Part shown: piece after piece, positions 41,403-50,671 of the stretch | Layout of the letters: each line of letters starts with the position of its first letter | Position numbering within the stretch: position 1 is the stretch's first letter | Assembly (NCBI RefSeq): GCF_014138435.1 | Contig: NZ_JACJIM010000005.1 | Location: 62,001-126,000, forward strand | Direction: 5' to 3' | Length of the DNA stretch: 64,000 nucleotides | DNA from: Methylobacterium fujisawaense | GTDB lineage: Bacteria; Pseudomonadota; Alphaproteobacteria; Rhizobiales; Beijerinckiaceae | Position numbers and translations under genes: made by a program | The notes under the pieces: generated by a model | The model's input: only the letters and a program-made list of their open reading frames with translations | Told to the model about the DNA's origin: nothing | Database searches by the model: none

Positions 41403-41840
41403 ATGGCGCACCGGAACTCTGTCCCGCTGAGCGCCATCGTCCTCGGCATTGCCGGCCTCATTCCCTTCCTGGGATTTGCGGCCCTCGCGGTCTCCGGTAC
41501 CGATGGCGGCCTGAGCAGCATCGGCCTGTCGCCGCGCACCATCCTCTCGGCCTACGGTGCGGTGATCGCCTCGTTCCTGGGCGGGATCCGCTGGGGCGCG
41601 GCCGCGGCGCGCAATGCCGGCAACGGCGACTATCTCGTGGCCATCGTGCCGTCCCTGGTGGCCTGGGCGGCAATGGCGGCGCCCGCACCCTGGGATCTGC
41701 GGATCCTCGGCGCCCTGGTGCTCGCCTGGGGGCTGATCGATCAGGATCTGCCCCGCCGCGGCCTCGTTCCGCTCTGGCTCGGCCGGATGCGCCTCGTCCT
41801 TTCGGGGGTTGCCGGGGCCGCGCTCCTCGTGGCGGCATGA
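41403..41840 (+). CDS. DUF3429 membrane protein
   Basis: A 145-residue protein with five probable membrane segments: SAIVLGIAGLIPFLGFAALAV, ILSAYGAVIASFLGGIRWG, LVAIVPSLVAWAAMA, ILGALVLAWGLID and LVLSGVAGAALLVAA. The FLGGIRWG-x-A motif is diagnostic of DUF3429. GGAGG lies 4 bases before the ATG. Function of the family is unknown. Confidence 0.85.
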   Translation: MAHRNSVPLSAIVLGIAGLIPFLGFAALAVSGTDGGLSSIGLSPRTILSAYGAVIASFLGGIRWGAAAARNAGNGDYLVAIVPSLVAWAAMAAPAPWDLRILGALVLAWGLIDQDLPRRGLVPLWLGRMRLVLSGVAGAALLVAA

Positions 41841-41878
41841 GGCCGGCGCGGAGACCGCGAGACGAGCGCCGCGCGCCG

Positions 41879-42109
41879 TCAGGCCTCGCGTGTCATCTCG
41901 CGCAGGAGCTTCAGGACCGCGTCGCGGCGTGCCGGTGACTTGATCGCCCGGAACAAGGCGGCGGCCTCGGCGGATTGCTCGTCAATCTGATCCTGCTCTG
42001 TCGCTGCGAGCCGATCGTTCTGCAGGAAATAGGTCGGGCAGACGTTCAGCGTGACTGCGATCCGTTCCAGAAGCCAGCGCGTCGTCGGCGGGGTCACGTC
42101 GTCTGTCAT
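41879..42109 (-). CDS. Small XRE-regulator-like fragment next to luxR
   Basis: A 76-residue protein starting MTDDVTPPTTRWLLERIAV. RIAVTLNVCPTYFLQND and AAALFRAIKSPARRDAVLKLLREM resemble the C-terminal part of XRE-type repressors after the helix-turn-helix; no complete helix-turn-helix is present. It is divergent from the luxR-type gene and shares its upstream region. It could be a small regulator or a remnant. Confidence 0.55.
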   Translation of the reverse strand: MTDDVTPPTTRWLLERIAVTLNVCPTYFLQNDRLAATEQDQIDEQSAEAAALFRAIKSPARRDAVLKLLREMTREA

Positions 42110-42259
42110 CCCGTTGAAACTCGCGTTCTGCCCGCTGGACCGATTCAAACGGCAGAGCTTTCCACCGCCACCCTAGCCTTTCAGCGTCGGCGATGCCATC
42201 CTCAGGTTGCGCTCGATGTATCATTTGTCGCAATGCGTGCACCAACGTTGAGATCGGGC

Positions 42260-42988
42260 ATGCCGCATTCGAAGCACCTGGACAGGACCTTCAGCGTGTT
42301 GCGCGATCTGGAGCGGGCTGCGGCGCCCGACGAGATCGCGCGATTGCTGGTCGACGCCTTCACCCGCTACGGGGTGTCGTACGTGATGGCCGGGATCGTT
42401 CCGACGCCTGGCCTGCCGGCGCGGCGGCATGCCGGATTCGTCCTCACGAGCACCATGCCGGAGGGGTGGGCACGCCGGTACGTGACGCGGGGCTACGCGC
42501 TCCATGATCCCACGGTCCGGCGGCTCTGCACCAGCGCGACGCCCTTCGACTGGAGCACCGTGCCGCCGGACACGCCGATTGCGAGCCGCATCATGAACGA
42601 GGCCGGCGAATTCGGTATCCGCGCCGGCATCACGATCCCGTTCGTGACCCTCGATGGCGAGCCGGGCGGGATCAGCGTGTCCGGGGATCGGATCGAGATC
42701 GATCCGGCCGAGCGCGTTGCGGTCAATCTGGTGGCGACCTACGCGGTCGGCCAACTCCTGCTGATGAACAGCCGCCCTTCCGCGCAGGCGCCGGCGCGCC
42801 TCTCGCCGCGGGAGCGCGAGACCCTCCAATGGGCGGCCGAGGGCAAGACCGATGTCGAGATCGGTATGGTCATGGGCATCACGGCAGCCGGGGTCGACTA
42901 CCATCTGCGCTCGGCGCGGGCGAAGCTCGATACCGTCAACCGCGCCCACACCGTGGCGCAGGCGCTGCGTGCCGGCCTGATCACGTAG
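42260..42988 (+). CDS. LuxR-family autoinducer-binding regulator
   Basis: A 242-residue protein. The autoinducer-binding domain (about 15-165) has YVTRGYALHDPTVRRLC with the conserved Tyr and Asp-Pro and TPFDWS with the Trp. The C-terminal LuxR helix-turn-helix is LSPRERETLQWAAEGKTDVEI to LDTVNRAHTVAQALRAGLI. It senses acyl-homoserine lactone made by the neighbouring synthase. Start ATG 42260 is used; ATG 42233 is possible. Confidence 0.85.
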   Translation: MPHSKHLDRTFSVLRDLERAAAPDEIARLLVDAFTRYGVSYVMAGIVPTPGLPARRHAGFVLTSTMPEGWARRYVTRGYALHDPTVRRLCTSATPFDWSTVPPDTPIASRIMNEAGEFGIRAGITIPFVTLDGEPGGISVSGDRIEIDPAERVAVNLVATYAVGQLLLMNSRPSAQAPARLSPRERETLQWAAEGKTDVEIGMVMGITAAGVDYHLRSARAKLDTVNRAHTVAQALRAGLIT

Positions 42989-43078
42989 GGCCGGCACGGT
43001 CGGCTCCGGAGCGCGCGCGAGCGCGACCCGCTCGGGCCCGGCAAGGTCTGGACCGGTGGGCCCTCACGCACGCAAACC

Positions 43079-43094
43079 CTACGGTTTCTCGTAG
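43079..43094 (+). promoter_or_regulatory. Candidate lux box before the autoinducer synthase
   Basis: CTACG, six bases, CGTAG: an inverted repeat centred 65 bases before the synthase GTG. Its size and place suit a LuxR-type binding site. The dyad arms are short, so this is a candidate. Confidence 0.45.
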
Positions 43095-43151
43095 TACCCA
43101 GGTCTTCGCGAAACGAAGAAAACCCACGTCAATCCAACGTGAGGTTACTTC

Positions 43152-43775
43152 GTGATCCATATCGTCACCCCCGCCAACGCGCATCGCTACGCCGATGCGA
43201 TGGAGCAGGCTTGGCGCCTGCGCCACGACATCTTCGTGGCAGAGAAAGGCTGGACCGAACTCGCCCGCCCGGATGGCCGGGAGATCGACCAGTTCGACAC
43301 GCCGCATGCGGTCCACTTCCTCGCCATGGAGGGCGACGCCGTCATCGGCTACAGCCGGCTGCTGCCGACGACGCGCCCGCATCTTCTGTCCGATGTCCTG
43401 CCTCAGCTCTGCGAGGTCGAGCGGCCGGTCGGCCCGCAGATCTGGGAATGGACCCGCCAGGGCGTGGCGCGCTCGCACCGTTCGAAGGGCCGTGTGGTCA
43501 ACCCGGTCTCGATCGCGCTGCTCACCGGCATCGTCGAATGGGGGCTCGCCCACGGAGTCAACAGCCTGCTGCTGCAGATGCCGACCCTCTACATGATCCA
43601 CGTGATCCAGCTGCATTTCCGCCCGCAGCCCCTTGGCCTGCCGGTTCAGATCGCCGGCGAGGAGATCATGGCGGCCACCGCCCGGTTCGATGCCCGAACC
43701 CTCGCCAAGCTGCGCGCGGTCCGCGGCGACAGCAACTCGGTCCTGGTCTCCGAACCCGCTTACCTGGTGGCTTGA
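43152..43775 (+). CDS. Acyl-homoserine-lactone synthase (LuxI family)
   Basis: A 207-residue protein with GTG start at 43152 preceded by GAGG. Conserved LuxI residues are present: Arg and Phe in WRLRHDIFVAEKGW (about 22-35), EIDQFD (about 43-48), SRLLPTTRPHLLSD (about 69-82), and EWTRQGVA (about 100-107) with the Glu and Arg. It makes an acyl-homoserine lactone from SAM and acyl-ACP; the acyl chain cannot be told from the sequence. It follows luxR and is preceded by a candidate lux box. Confidence 0.95.
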   Translation: MIHIVTPANAHRYADAMEQAWRLRHDIFVAEKGWTELARPDGREIDQFDTPHAVHFLAMEGDAVIGYSRLLPTTRPHLLSDVLPQLCEVERPVGPQIWEWTRQGVARSHRSKGRVVNPVSIALLTGIVEWGLAHGVNSLLLQMPTLYMIHVIQLHFRPQPLGLPVQIAGEEIMAATARFDARTLAKLRAVRGDSNSVLVSEPAYLVA

Positions 43776-43777
43776 GG

Positions 43778-43957
43778 ATGATGTTCGACAGCAAGGATGT
43801 GGCCCTGGACGCGCTCGCCGCACAGTGCCTGCGGGTGCGCGAACTCGTCGACACGGTCGGAGACCCGCTGATGCGGGCCGTCATCGACCTCCTGCTTCTC
43901 GAGGTCGCCCGGGCCCTGGCCGAGACCAGCCCGCAGGAGCGCGCAGGCGGGGCGTGA
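43778..43957 (+). CDS. Small protein directly after the AHL synthase
   Basis: A 59-residue helical protein starting MMFDSKDVALDALAAQCLRVR, two bases after the synthase stop. GAGG overlaps the end of the synthase. The two Met codons make the exact start uncertain. It probably shares the synthase message; function unknown, perhaps a modulator of quorum sensing. Confidence 0.6.
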   Translation: MMFDSKDVALDALAAQCLRVRELVDTVGDPLMRAVIDLLLLEVARALAETSPQERAGGA

Positions 43958-43987
43958 AGCGGTCGCCGGCGGACCGCCCATACGAAA

Positions 43988-44015
43988 CGGCGGGCGTCCC
44001 GGAGGACGCCCGCCG
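43988..44015. terminator. Bidirectional terminator between the luxI operon and icd
   Basis: A 12-base-pair perfect stem (CGGCGGGCGTCC / GGACGCCCGCCG) with a CGGA loop, placed between two convergent genes. On the minus strand it is followed by TTTCG. Confidence 0.8.
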
Positions 44016-44030
44016 CTCTTCGTCCGGAGT

Positions 44031-45245
44031 TCAGGCGCCCATCGCCGTCTTCAGGTTCTGGTCGACCTTGTCGAGGAAGCCGGTGGTCGAGAGCCACTTC
44101 TGATCGGGGCCGACCAGGAGCGCGAGGTCCTTGGTCATGTGACCCGCCTCGACCGTATCGACGCAGACCTTCTCCAGGGTCGCGGAGAACTTGGCGAGAT
44201 CGTCGTTGCCGTCGAGCTTGGCCCGGTGCGACAGGCCGCGGGTCCAGGCGAAGATCGACGCGATCGAGTTGGTCGAGGTCTCGCGGCCCTTCTGGTGCTC
44301 GCGATAGTGGCGGGTGACGGTGCCGTGGGCGGCCTCGGCCTCCACGGTCTGGCCGTCCGGCGTCATCAGCACCGAGGTCATCAGGCCGAGGGAGCCGAAG
44401 CCCTGCGCGGCCGTATCGGACTGCACGTCGCCGTCGTAGTTCTTGCAGGCCCAGACGTAACCGCCCGACCACTTGAGGCACGAGGCGACCATGTCGTCGA
44501 TCAGGCGGTGCTCGTAGGTGAGGCCGAGCGCCTTGAACTTCGCCTCGAACTCCTCCTCGTAGACCTTCTGGAACAGGTCCTTGAACCGGCCGTCATAGAC
44601 CTTGAGAATGGTGTTCTTGGTCGAGAGGTAGACCGGGTACTTGCGCGCCAGGCCGTAGTTCATCGAAGCGCGGGCGAAGTCGATGATCGACTGGTCGAGG
44701 TTGTACATCGACATGGCGACGCCGGCGTCGGGGAACTTGAACACCTCCTTCTCGATGACCGTGCCGTCATCGCCCTCGAACTTGATGGTCAGGCGGCCCT
44801 TGCCGGGCACCTTGAAGTCGGTGGCACGGTACTGGTCGCCGTAGGCGTGGCGGCCGATCACGAAGGGCTGGGTCCAGCCGGGGACGAGGCGCGGCACGTT
44901 CTTGCAGATGATCGGCTCGCGGAAGATCACGCCGCCCAGGATGTTGCGGATCGTGCCGTTGGGCGACCGCCACATCTCCTTGAGGTTGAACTCCTTCACG
45001 CGGGCCTCGTCCGGCGTGATGGTGGCGCATTTCACGCCGACGCCGTGGCGCTTGATCGCCTCGGCGGCGTCGACCGTGACCTTGTCGTTGGTGGCGTCGC
45101 GGTGCTCGACGCCGAGGTCGTAGTATTCGAGATCGACATCGAGATAGGGGTGGATCAGCTTGTTCTTGATCTCGGCCCAGATGATCCGGGTCATCTCGTC
45201 GCCGTCGAGCTCGACGACGGGGTTCGCTACCTTGATCTTCGCCAT
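44031..45245 (-). CDS. icd: NADP-dependent isocitrate dehydrogenase
   Basis: A 404-residue protein starting [23 protein letters not shown]. It has the substrate-binding [33 protein letters not shown], the metal-binding Asp in [13 protein letters not shown] and [19 protein letters not shown], and the NADP region [15 protein letters not shown]. This is the eukaryote-like homodimeric type common in alphaproteobacteria. It oxidises isocitrate to 2-oxoglutarate in the TCA cycle. Confidence 0.97.
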   Translation of the reverse strand: MAKIKVANPVVELDGDEMTRIIWAEIKNKLIHPYLDVDLEYYDLGVEHRDATNDKVTVDAAEAIKRHGVGVKCATITPDEARVKEFNLKEMWRSPNGTIRNILGGVIFREPIICKNVPRLVPGWTQPFVIGRHAYGDQYRATDFKVPGKGRLTIKFEGDDGTVIEKEVFKFPDAGVAMSMYNLDQSIIDFARASMNYGLARKYPVYLSTKNTILKVYDGRFKDLFQKVYEEEFEAKFKALGLTYEHRLIDDMVASCLKWSGGYVWACKNYDGDVQSDTAAQGFGSLGLMTSVLMTPDGQTVEAEAAHGTVTRHYREHQKGRETSTNSIASIFAWTRGLSHRAKLDGNDDLAKFSATLEKVCVDTVEAGHMTKDLALLVGPDQKWLSTTGFLDKVDQNLKTAMGA

Positions 45246-45451
45246 GGACCGATGCCTTCCCGCGTTGTCCCCGCGCACGGCATGCAAGGGCCGTGCGGTC
45301 GTCGACCCGAGTGCCCTGTGGGGCGCCCCAGGCCGGAATCGCCCCGCGACATAGCGCGGGCCACCCGGCGACGGAAGGCGCGCACTGTCATCCGGCCGGC
45401 TTCGTCACCCGACCCTCGACGGCGCGGGGCTGCCCGTGTCAGACGGCCCGC

Positions 45452-46225
45452 ATGACGAGCCGAGACGTGCCGGGCGACGCCCCGAGGAAGGTCACCGAAC
45501 TCCCGCCGGGGATCGCCCCGGCCGTGATCCTGGTGGAGCCGCAGCTCGCCGAGAATATCGGCATGACGGCGCGCGCCATGGCGAATTTCGGCCTGTCGGA
45601 GCTGCGGCTCGTCAATCCGAAGAACGGCTGGCCCAAGAAGGGGGTGCGCGAGGCGGCCTCCGGTGCGACGCATGTCCTGGACCGGGCGACGATCTTCGGC
45701 AGCGTCGCCGAAGCCATCGCCGATTGCCGGTACGTGCTGGCGACCACGGCGCGGGAGCGCGGGCAGATGAAGCGGGTCTTCGCCCCCGAGGAGGCCATGG
45801 GCGAACTCGTGGCGCGGGAAGGCCAGCGGACCGCGGTGATGTTCGGCCGCGAGCGGGTCGGGCTCACCAACGACGAGGTGTCGCTCGCCGACGCGATCAT
45901 CACCTTCCCGGTCTCACCGGATTTTCCGTCGCTCAACCTCGCGCAGGCGGTGCTGCTTGTCGGCTACACGTGGCGGCAGGCGAGCGGCCGGGCCCAACTG
46001 CCCTTCTCGGGCGAGCTGCTCTCGCCGCCGGCGACCCGCGAGGCGCTGGTCGCTCTGTTCGGAAGCCTCGAGGCCGCGCTCGACGCGGCGGGCTTCTATC
46101 CGCCGGAGAAGAAAGAGATCATCGCCCGCAACATGCGCGACATGCTCCATCGCATGAGCCTGACCGAGCAGGATGTGCGGACGTTTCGCGGTGCCCTGCG
46201 GGCCCTGACCCGCAAGGGAGCCTGA
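45452..46225 (+). CDS. trmJ: tRNA (cytidine/uridine-2'-O-)-methyltransferase TrmJ-like
   Basis: A 257-residue SPOUT methyltransferase starting MTSRDVPGDAPRKVTELP. The knot domain has VILVEPQLAENIGMTARAMANFGL, MFGRERVGLTNDE and FPSLNLAQAVLLVGY, the SpoU motifs 1-3. The C-terminal helix pair is LTEQDVRTFRGALRAL. It 2'-O-methylates position 32 of tRNAs in characterised homologues. Divergent from icd. Confidence 0.9.
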   Translation: MTSRDVPGDAPRKVTELPPGIAPAVILVEPQLAENIGMTARAMANFGLSELRLVNPKNGWPKKGVREAASGATHVLDRATIFGSVAEAIADCRYVLATTARERGQMKRVFAPEEAMGELVAREGQRTAVMFGRERVGLTNDEVSLADAIITFPVSPDFPSLNLAQAVLLVGYTWRQASGRAQLPFSGELLSPPATREALVALFGSLEAALDAAGFYPPEKKEIIARNMRDMLHRMSLTEQDVRTFRGALRALTRKGA

Positions 46226-46411
46226 TCAGCCGGAGGCCGACTTCATCTCCGGAGGCTTGCCGCCGCCGAAGCATCGGCCGACCGCCTCCCAGAACGCCGC
46301 CTGCTCCTCGGGGGTGCATTGCGCCATGCGCGCCTCGACCTTGGCGCGGCCGGCCACCGCATCGGGCGTCGCGGCCACCTCGGACTCGCTCGGGTTTCTC
46401 GCCTCGGCCAT
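46226..46411 (-). CDS. Small conserved hypothetical protein
   Basis: A 61-residue protein starting MAEARNPSESEVAATPDAVA. The end has CTPEEQAAFWEAVGRCFGGG. GGAGG lies 8 bases before the ATG. It is convergent with trmJ and divergent from ccmA. Unknown function. Confidence 0.6.
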   Translation of the reverse strand: MAEARNPSESEVAATPDAVAGRAKVEARMAQCTPEEQAAFWEAVGRCFGGGKPPEMKSASG

Positions 46412-46538
46412 GGGCAATCCTCCGTTGCAGAACGAAAGCTCAGCTGGGCCGTGCGGTTCCGTTCCGCGGCGCAATCGGGCATGGAGTCGGCGGTTCGCGG
46501 AGCGGCTGCGCGGCAGCGGGACGAGGGCGGGGTATCGG

Positions 46539-47177
46539 GTGCGGCTCAGCGTGGACAATCTGGCCTGCCGCCGCTCCGGCCGCCGCATCTTCTCCAACCT
46601 GTCCTTCGCCGTCGGACCCGGCGATGCCCTGGCGATCACCGGGCGGAACGGCGCGGGCAAATCGAGCCTGCTCGCCATCCTGTCGGGCCGGTTGCGGGCC
46701 GATGCCGGGCGGATCGCCGTCGCCGAGGTCGGGGAAGCGAGCCTGCCCGAATGCCTGCACGCCGTCGGCCATCGCGACGGATTGAAGAGTGCCCTCACGG
46801 CGGGCGAGAACCTCCTGTTCGCGCAGCGGCTCCTGGGTGCGCCGCGCCTGGACCCGCGCGACGCGCTGGAGCGGCTCGGCCTCGGTCACGCCCACGATCT
46901 GCCGGTGGCCTATCTCTCCGCGGGACAGCGGCGGCGTGTGGCCCTGGCGCGGCTCCTCGTCTGCGCCCGGCCGCTCTGGCTCCTGGACGAGCCCACCGCA
47001 GCCCTCGATACGGCCTCGCAGGCGGTGCTCGCCGAACTGATGGAAGGACATCGAGCCGGGGGTGGCCTCGTGATCGCCGCCACCCACCAATCCCTCGGCC
47101 TCGCCGGCGCGGCGGAACTGCGCATCGAGGCTTCCGCCGCGGCGCCCTTGGCCGACGTCCCCGAGGATTGGGCATGA
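46539..47177 (+). CDS. ccmA: Heme exporter ATPase CcmA
   Basis: A 212-residue ABC ATPase, GTG start at 46539. Walker A TGRNGAGKSSLL (about 37), signature YLSAGQRRRVALARLL (about 125), Walker B PLWLLDEPTAALD (about 146), switch His in IAATHQSL. The LSAGQ signature and short size are typical for CcmA. With CcmB it drives release of the heme chaperone CcmE in cytochrome c maturation. Start overlap with ccmB (ATGA). Confidence 0.9.
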   Translation: MRLSVDNLACRRSGRRIFSNLSFAVGPGDALAITGRNGAGKSSLLAILSGRLRADAGRIAVAEVGEASLPECLHAVGHRDGLKSALTAGENLLFAQRLLGAPRLDPRDALERLGLGHAHDLPVAYLSAGQRRRVALARLLVCARPLWLLDEPTAALDTASQAVLAELMEGHRAGGGLVIAATHQSLGLAGAAELRIEASAAAPLADVPEDWA

Positions 47178-47842
47178 TCCGCGCGGTCCTCGCCCTCATC
47201 GCCCGCGACCTGCGCCTCGCCGGCCGGGTCGGCGGCTCCGGTGCCCTGTCGCTGGTCTTCTTCCTGATGATCGTCGCCCTGGTGCCCTTCGCGCTCGGGC
47301 CGGACCTGAACCTGCTGTCGCGGATCGGTCCCGCGATCCTGTGGCTGGCCGCGGTGCTGTCGACCCTGATCGGCCTCGACCGCCTGTTCCAGGCCGACGA
47401 GGAGGACGGTTCCCTCGACCTGATGACCGCCGCGCCGGTGCCCCTCGAACTGGTGGTGCTCGCCAAGGTGACGGCCCATTGGCTGACCACCGGCCTGCCG
47501 CTCGCGCTCGCCGCGCCGCTGTTCGGCCTGCTGGTGGCCCTCGACGGTACCGCCATGGGCGCTTCCGCGCTGACGCTGCTCGCCGGCACGCCGGCTCTCA
47601 GCTTCATCGGCGCGGTGGGCGCCGCGCTCACGGCCTCGATCCGGCGGGGCGGACTGATCCTCGCCGTGCTGGTTCTGCCGCTGATGATCCCGACGCTGAT
47701 CTTCGGCGTCTCGGCCGCCCAGGCGGCGAGCGGGGGGACGGTGCCGTTCCTCGTACCGCTGGCCGTGCTCGGGGCGCTGACGTTGATCGCTGCCGTGGTC
47801 GGAACGCTGGCGGCGGCGGCGGCGCTGCGTTGGCCTGAATAG
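47174..47842 (+). CDS. ccmB: Heme exporter permease CcmB
   Basis: A 222-residue protein with six membrane segments, starting MIRAVLALIARDLRLAGR. Conserved CcmB features: FFLMIVALVPFALGPD, LIGLDRLFQADEEDGSLDLM and PLMIPTLIFGVSA. Works with CcmA and CcmC. The usual ccmC partner does not follow here; the next gene is rpsT. Confidence 0.92.
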   Translation: MIRAVLALIARDLRLAGRVGGSGALSLVFFLMIVALVPFALGPDLNLLSRIGPAILWLAAVLSTLIGLDRLFQADEEDGSLDLMTAAPVPLELVVLAKVTAHWLTTGLPLALAAPLFGLLVALDGTAMGASALTLLAGTPALSFIGAVGAALTASIRRGGLILAVLVLPLMIPTLIFGVSAAQAASGGTVPFLVPLAVLGALTLIAAVVGTLAAAAALRWPE

Positions 47843-47992
47843 CCGAAGCTCTCTTGCGCAAAGCGGCCAGCACTCATCGTTGCGCCAGCAGTGCCGGCTT
47901 CTTCGTTCCGATGTCTTCGGTCGGGCCGGTCGAATGCTGTCCGGGTCCTCGGCTGTGGCCGAAGCCGGCGACCGGATTTGGCTCCGGGCGCG

Positions 47993-48021
47993 TTGACGCG
48001 CGGCGCCCCCCTCACTATAGA
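47993..48021 (+). promoter_or_regulatory. Sigma70 promoter of rpsT
   Basis: TTGACG at 47993, a 17-base spacer and TATAGA at 48016. Transcription would start near 48028, giving a leader of about 125 bases, long enough for autoregulation by S20. Confidence 0.75.
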
Positions 48022-48152
48022 AGCCGCTTCGCCGAGAGGCCGCGCTTTCGCGCGCTCTGCGTCTCGGCCATCGCCAGACAACCTGACGCGACGACCGATT
48101 TCCGGCCAAGCCGGCCCGTCGGCATCGCCCGACGAGAAACACGAGGACTTAC

Positions 48153-48419
48153 ATGGCCAACACCGCTTCGGCCAAGAAGATGACCCGCAAGATCGCCAAG
48201 CGCACGGCGATCAACCGCTCGCGCCGCTCGCGCATGCGGACCTTCGTCCGCAAGGTCGAGGAGGCCATCGCCACCGGCAACCAGCAGGACGCGCTCGCCG
48301 CCCTCCGCGCTGCCGAGCCCGAGATGATGCGCGCCGCCCAGCACGGCATCGTTCACAAGAACAACGCCTCGCGGAAGGTCTCGCGCCTCGCCGCCCGTGT
48401 GAAGGCGCTGGCCGCCTAA
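48153..48419 (+). CDS. rpsT: 30S ribosomal protein S20
   Basis: An 88-residue basic protein starting [20 protein letters not shown]. It has [19 protein letters not shown] and [19 protein letters not shown], the S20 pattern of a three-helix bundle binding 16S rRNA. GAGG-like site (ACGAGGACTTAC) before ATG. A strong terminator follows. Confidence 0.97.
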   Translation: MANTASAKKMTRKIAKRTAINRSRRSRMRTFVRKVEEAIATGNQQDALAALRAAEPEMMRAAQHGIVHKNNASRKVSRLAARVKALAA

Positions 48420-48445
48420 CACCCACGCACCACCGAGACGGTTTC

Positions 48446-48473
48446 AAGCCCGGCCTTCGCGCCGGGCTTTTTC
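48446..48473 (+). terminator. Rho-independent terminator of rpsT
   Basis: Nine-base stem AAGCCCGGC / GCCGGGCTT with a six-base loop, followed by TTTC, so the run ends TTTTTC. It lies 27 bases after the stop codon. Confidence 0.92.
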
Positions 48474-48544
48474 GTGCGCGCTGTCCGGGCGCGATGGCTC
48501 GATGCCGGCTGCGTGCGCCCGCCGAAACCGTTAACCCTATCCAA

Positions 48545-48817
48545 GAATCAACGCGATTGCAGAGTCCGGAAACGGCGTGTAGCTTAACAGAAACTGACAC
48601 CGGGCAAGCAAAACACGACGATTTCGGGACTCAAGCGAATCAATCTGATTCGCCAAGACTCTAGCGCCCGTGTTCAGCCGTGCCGGGAACACTTCCGAAT
48701 GGGAATCCACGCCGTCCCCACAAGTCCCACTGTTAAAGGAACCGTAGGTAATTGTTGATAGGCTCTCCCAATCGGCAAAAGTTCCTCGCGGTGGGGTTGA
48801 CTCCGTCCAGGGGACTC
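48545..48817. promoter_or_regulatory. Cluster of nine GANTC sites upstream of dnaA
   Basis: GANTC sequences start at 48545, 48562, 48628, 48637, 48647, 48657, 48703, 48799 and 48813. The pair at 48637 and 48647 lies inside an inverted repeat (GCGAATC, five bases, GATTCGC). One or two sites would be expected by chance. CcrM methylates GANTC in alphaproteobacteria and in Caulobacter the methylation state affects dnaA transcription. No clear DnaA box or complete CtrA site was seen. Confidence 0.75.
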
Positions 48818-48905
48818 TGTCCCGCCGGTTCTTGCGGGACGCTGAGGGCGTAAATCGTGCGTACGCGCGGACTGCGGACTTCCGCGGGTCGCGTCGGGAG
48901 AGCCA

Positions 48906-50405
48906 GTGATGCGTGTCGACGGAACGGTGGCGAGTGACGACGACGGGGGCCGCAGCGGCGGCGGCACTGTGGATTACGGGTCTGCCTGGGCCCGGGTGAA
49001 GCGTCGGCTGCGGGCCGAACTCGGCGAGGATGTGTTCGCGAGCTGGTTCGCCCGCCTTGAGCTGGAGGCCGTCGCCGGCGGAACGGCCCGGCTGACCGTC
49101 CCGACCCGCTTCCTCAAGAGCTGGATCGAGTCGCACTACCTCGACCGCGTCCTGAACACGTTCAAGGCCGAGGTCGAGGAGATCGCGCGGATCGAGGTCG
49201 GCGTCCGCGGCACCGGGGCCCCGGCCCGTCCTGTCGCCGCCGGCGTCGCCAAGCCGGGCCCGGCCAGCGGTCCGCTCGCCCGCCTTCACGCCACGAGCGC
49301 GCCGATCCCGATCGCCGCCGTTGCGCCCGCAGCCGAGGCGCGCAATGCCGACGCCGGAGGCGACCTCAGCGGCACGCCCCTCGACGCGCGGCTGACCTTC
49401 GCGAGCTTCGTGATCGGGCGCTCCAATGCCCTGGCACATGCCGCCGCCGAGCGGGTCGCCAACCACCAGGGGGAGGGCGCCCTCTACAATCCGCTCTATC
49501 TCCATGCCGGCGTCGGGCTGGGCAAGACGCACCTGCTGCACGGCATCGGCCACGCCGCCCGCGAGGCCGGCCGCCGGGTGATCTACCTGACCGCCGACCG
49601 GTTCATGTACGGCTTCGTCAATGCCCTGAAGACCCAGTCGGCGCTCGCCTACAAGGAGCGCCTGCGGGGCATCGACCTTCTGATCCTCGACGACGTCCAG
49701 TTCATCCAGGGCAAGTCGATCCAGGCCGAGTTCGGCCACACGATCAACGCGCTCATCGATGCCGGCCGCCAGGTCGTGGTCGCGTCCGACCGGCCGCCGA
49801 CCGAGCTTGAGGCTCTGGACGAGCGCGTGCGCTCGCGCCTGGGCGGCGGCCTCGTCGTCGAGATCACCGCCCTCGACGAAGCCCTGCGGGTCTCGATCCT
49901 GTCGGCGCGGCTTTCCGCGGTCCGGGCCGCACATCCGGGCTTCGACGTCTCGCCCCAGGTGGCAACCTACGTGGCCCGGGCGATCACCGCCAACGGCCGC
50001 GACCTCGAAGGTGCGGTGAACCGCCTGCTGGCCCACGCGACGCTCACCGGCACCGCCGTGACGATGGAAACCGCCGAGAGCGCGATCCGCGACCTCGTGA
50101 AGAATCGCGAGCCGAAGCGCATCAAGATCGAGGACATCCAGAAGCTGGTCGCCTCGCGCTACAACGTCTCACGGTCCGACATCCTGTCGGAACGGCGCAC
50201 CGCCGCGGTGGTGAAGCCGCGTCAGATCGCCATGTATCTGTCGAAGGTCCTGACCCTGCGCTCCCTGCCGGAGATCGGCCGCCGCTTCGGTGGCCGCGAC
50301 CACACCACGGTGCTGCACGCCGTGCGCAAGATCGAGAAGCAGATCGGCGAAGACGCGGTGCTCGGCGATGAAGTCGAGCTCCTGAAGCGGATGCTTCAGG
50401 ACTAG
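48906..50405 (+). CDS. dnaA: Chromosomal replication initiator DnaA
   Basis: A 499-residue protein starting GTG at 48906 or ATG at 48909 ([12 protein letters not shown]), with GGGAGA upstream. Domain I about 24-95 ([24 protein letters not shown]), variable linker about 95-160, AAA+ domain with Walker [17 protein letters not shown] (about 200) and Walker [14 protein letters not shown] (about 260), and domain IV DNA-binding [23 protein letters not shown] near the end. It opens the origin. Next to rpsT as in many Rhizobiales. Confidence 0.98.
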   Translation: MMRVDGTVASDDDGGRSGGGTVDYGSAWARVKRRLRAELGEDVFASWFARLELEAVAGGTARLTVPTRFLKSWIESHYLDRVLNTFKAEVEEIARIEVGVRGTGAPARPVAAGVAKPGPASGPLARLHATSAPIPIAAVAPAAEARNADAGGDLSGTPLDARLTFASFVIGRSNALAHAAAERVANHQGEGALYNPLYLHAGVGLGKTHLLHGIGHAAREAGRRVIYLTADRFMYGFVNALKTQSALAYKERLRGIDLLILDDVQFIQGKSIQAEFGHTINALIDAGRQVVVASDRPPTELEALDERVRSRLGGGLVVEITALDEALRVSILSARLSAVRAAHPGFDVSPQVATYVARAITANGRDLEGAVNRLLAHATLTGTAVTMETAESAIRDLVKNREPKRIKIEDIQKLVASRYNVSRSDILSERRTAAVVKPRQIAMYLSKVLTLRSLPEIGRRFGGRDHTTVLHAVRKIEKQIGEDAVLGDEVELLKRMLQD

Positions 50406-50671
50406 TCGAACCTGCATGACGTCCCGGACGGACCTGCTCTCGACCGAGCAGATTCGCTCCGGATCGGCCGCGGGACGGTCCCCGGTGGCCTGATCGGGAA
50501 GGCGTCCGGACCAGCAGCGCCCCATCAGACCCCGATGCCACGCGCCCTCTGCCGGTCCCTCCCTCCAGGACTGGCCGGGGGCGCGCGCCCCGTGGCAGAC
50601 TGGCGCGAATGGAGACGGCCCTGTAAGGCCGCGTCGTCGACCGGCGACAATCAACGCCCCGGGGAGTGCTG

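Noticed and set aside
38153..41542. 1,129-codon minus-strand frame over the PodJ-like gene
   Set aside because: The plus-strand protein has coiled coil, TM segment and Sel1 repeats; the reverse frame is explained by codon bias.
48420..48905. Chromosomal origin next to dnaA
   Set aside because: No convincing DnaA boxes or AT-rich unwinding element seen; in alphaproteobacteria the origin is often near hemE rather than dnaA.
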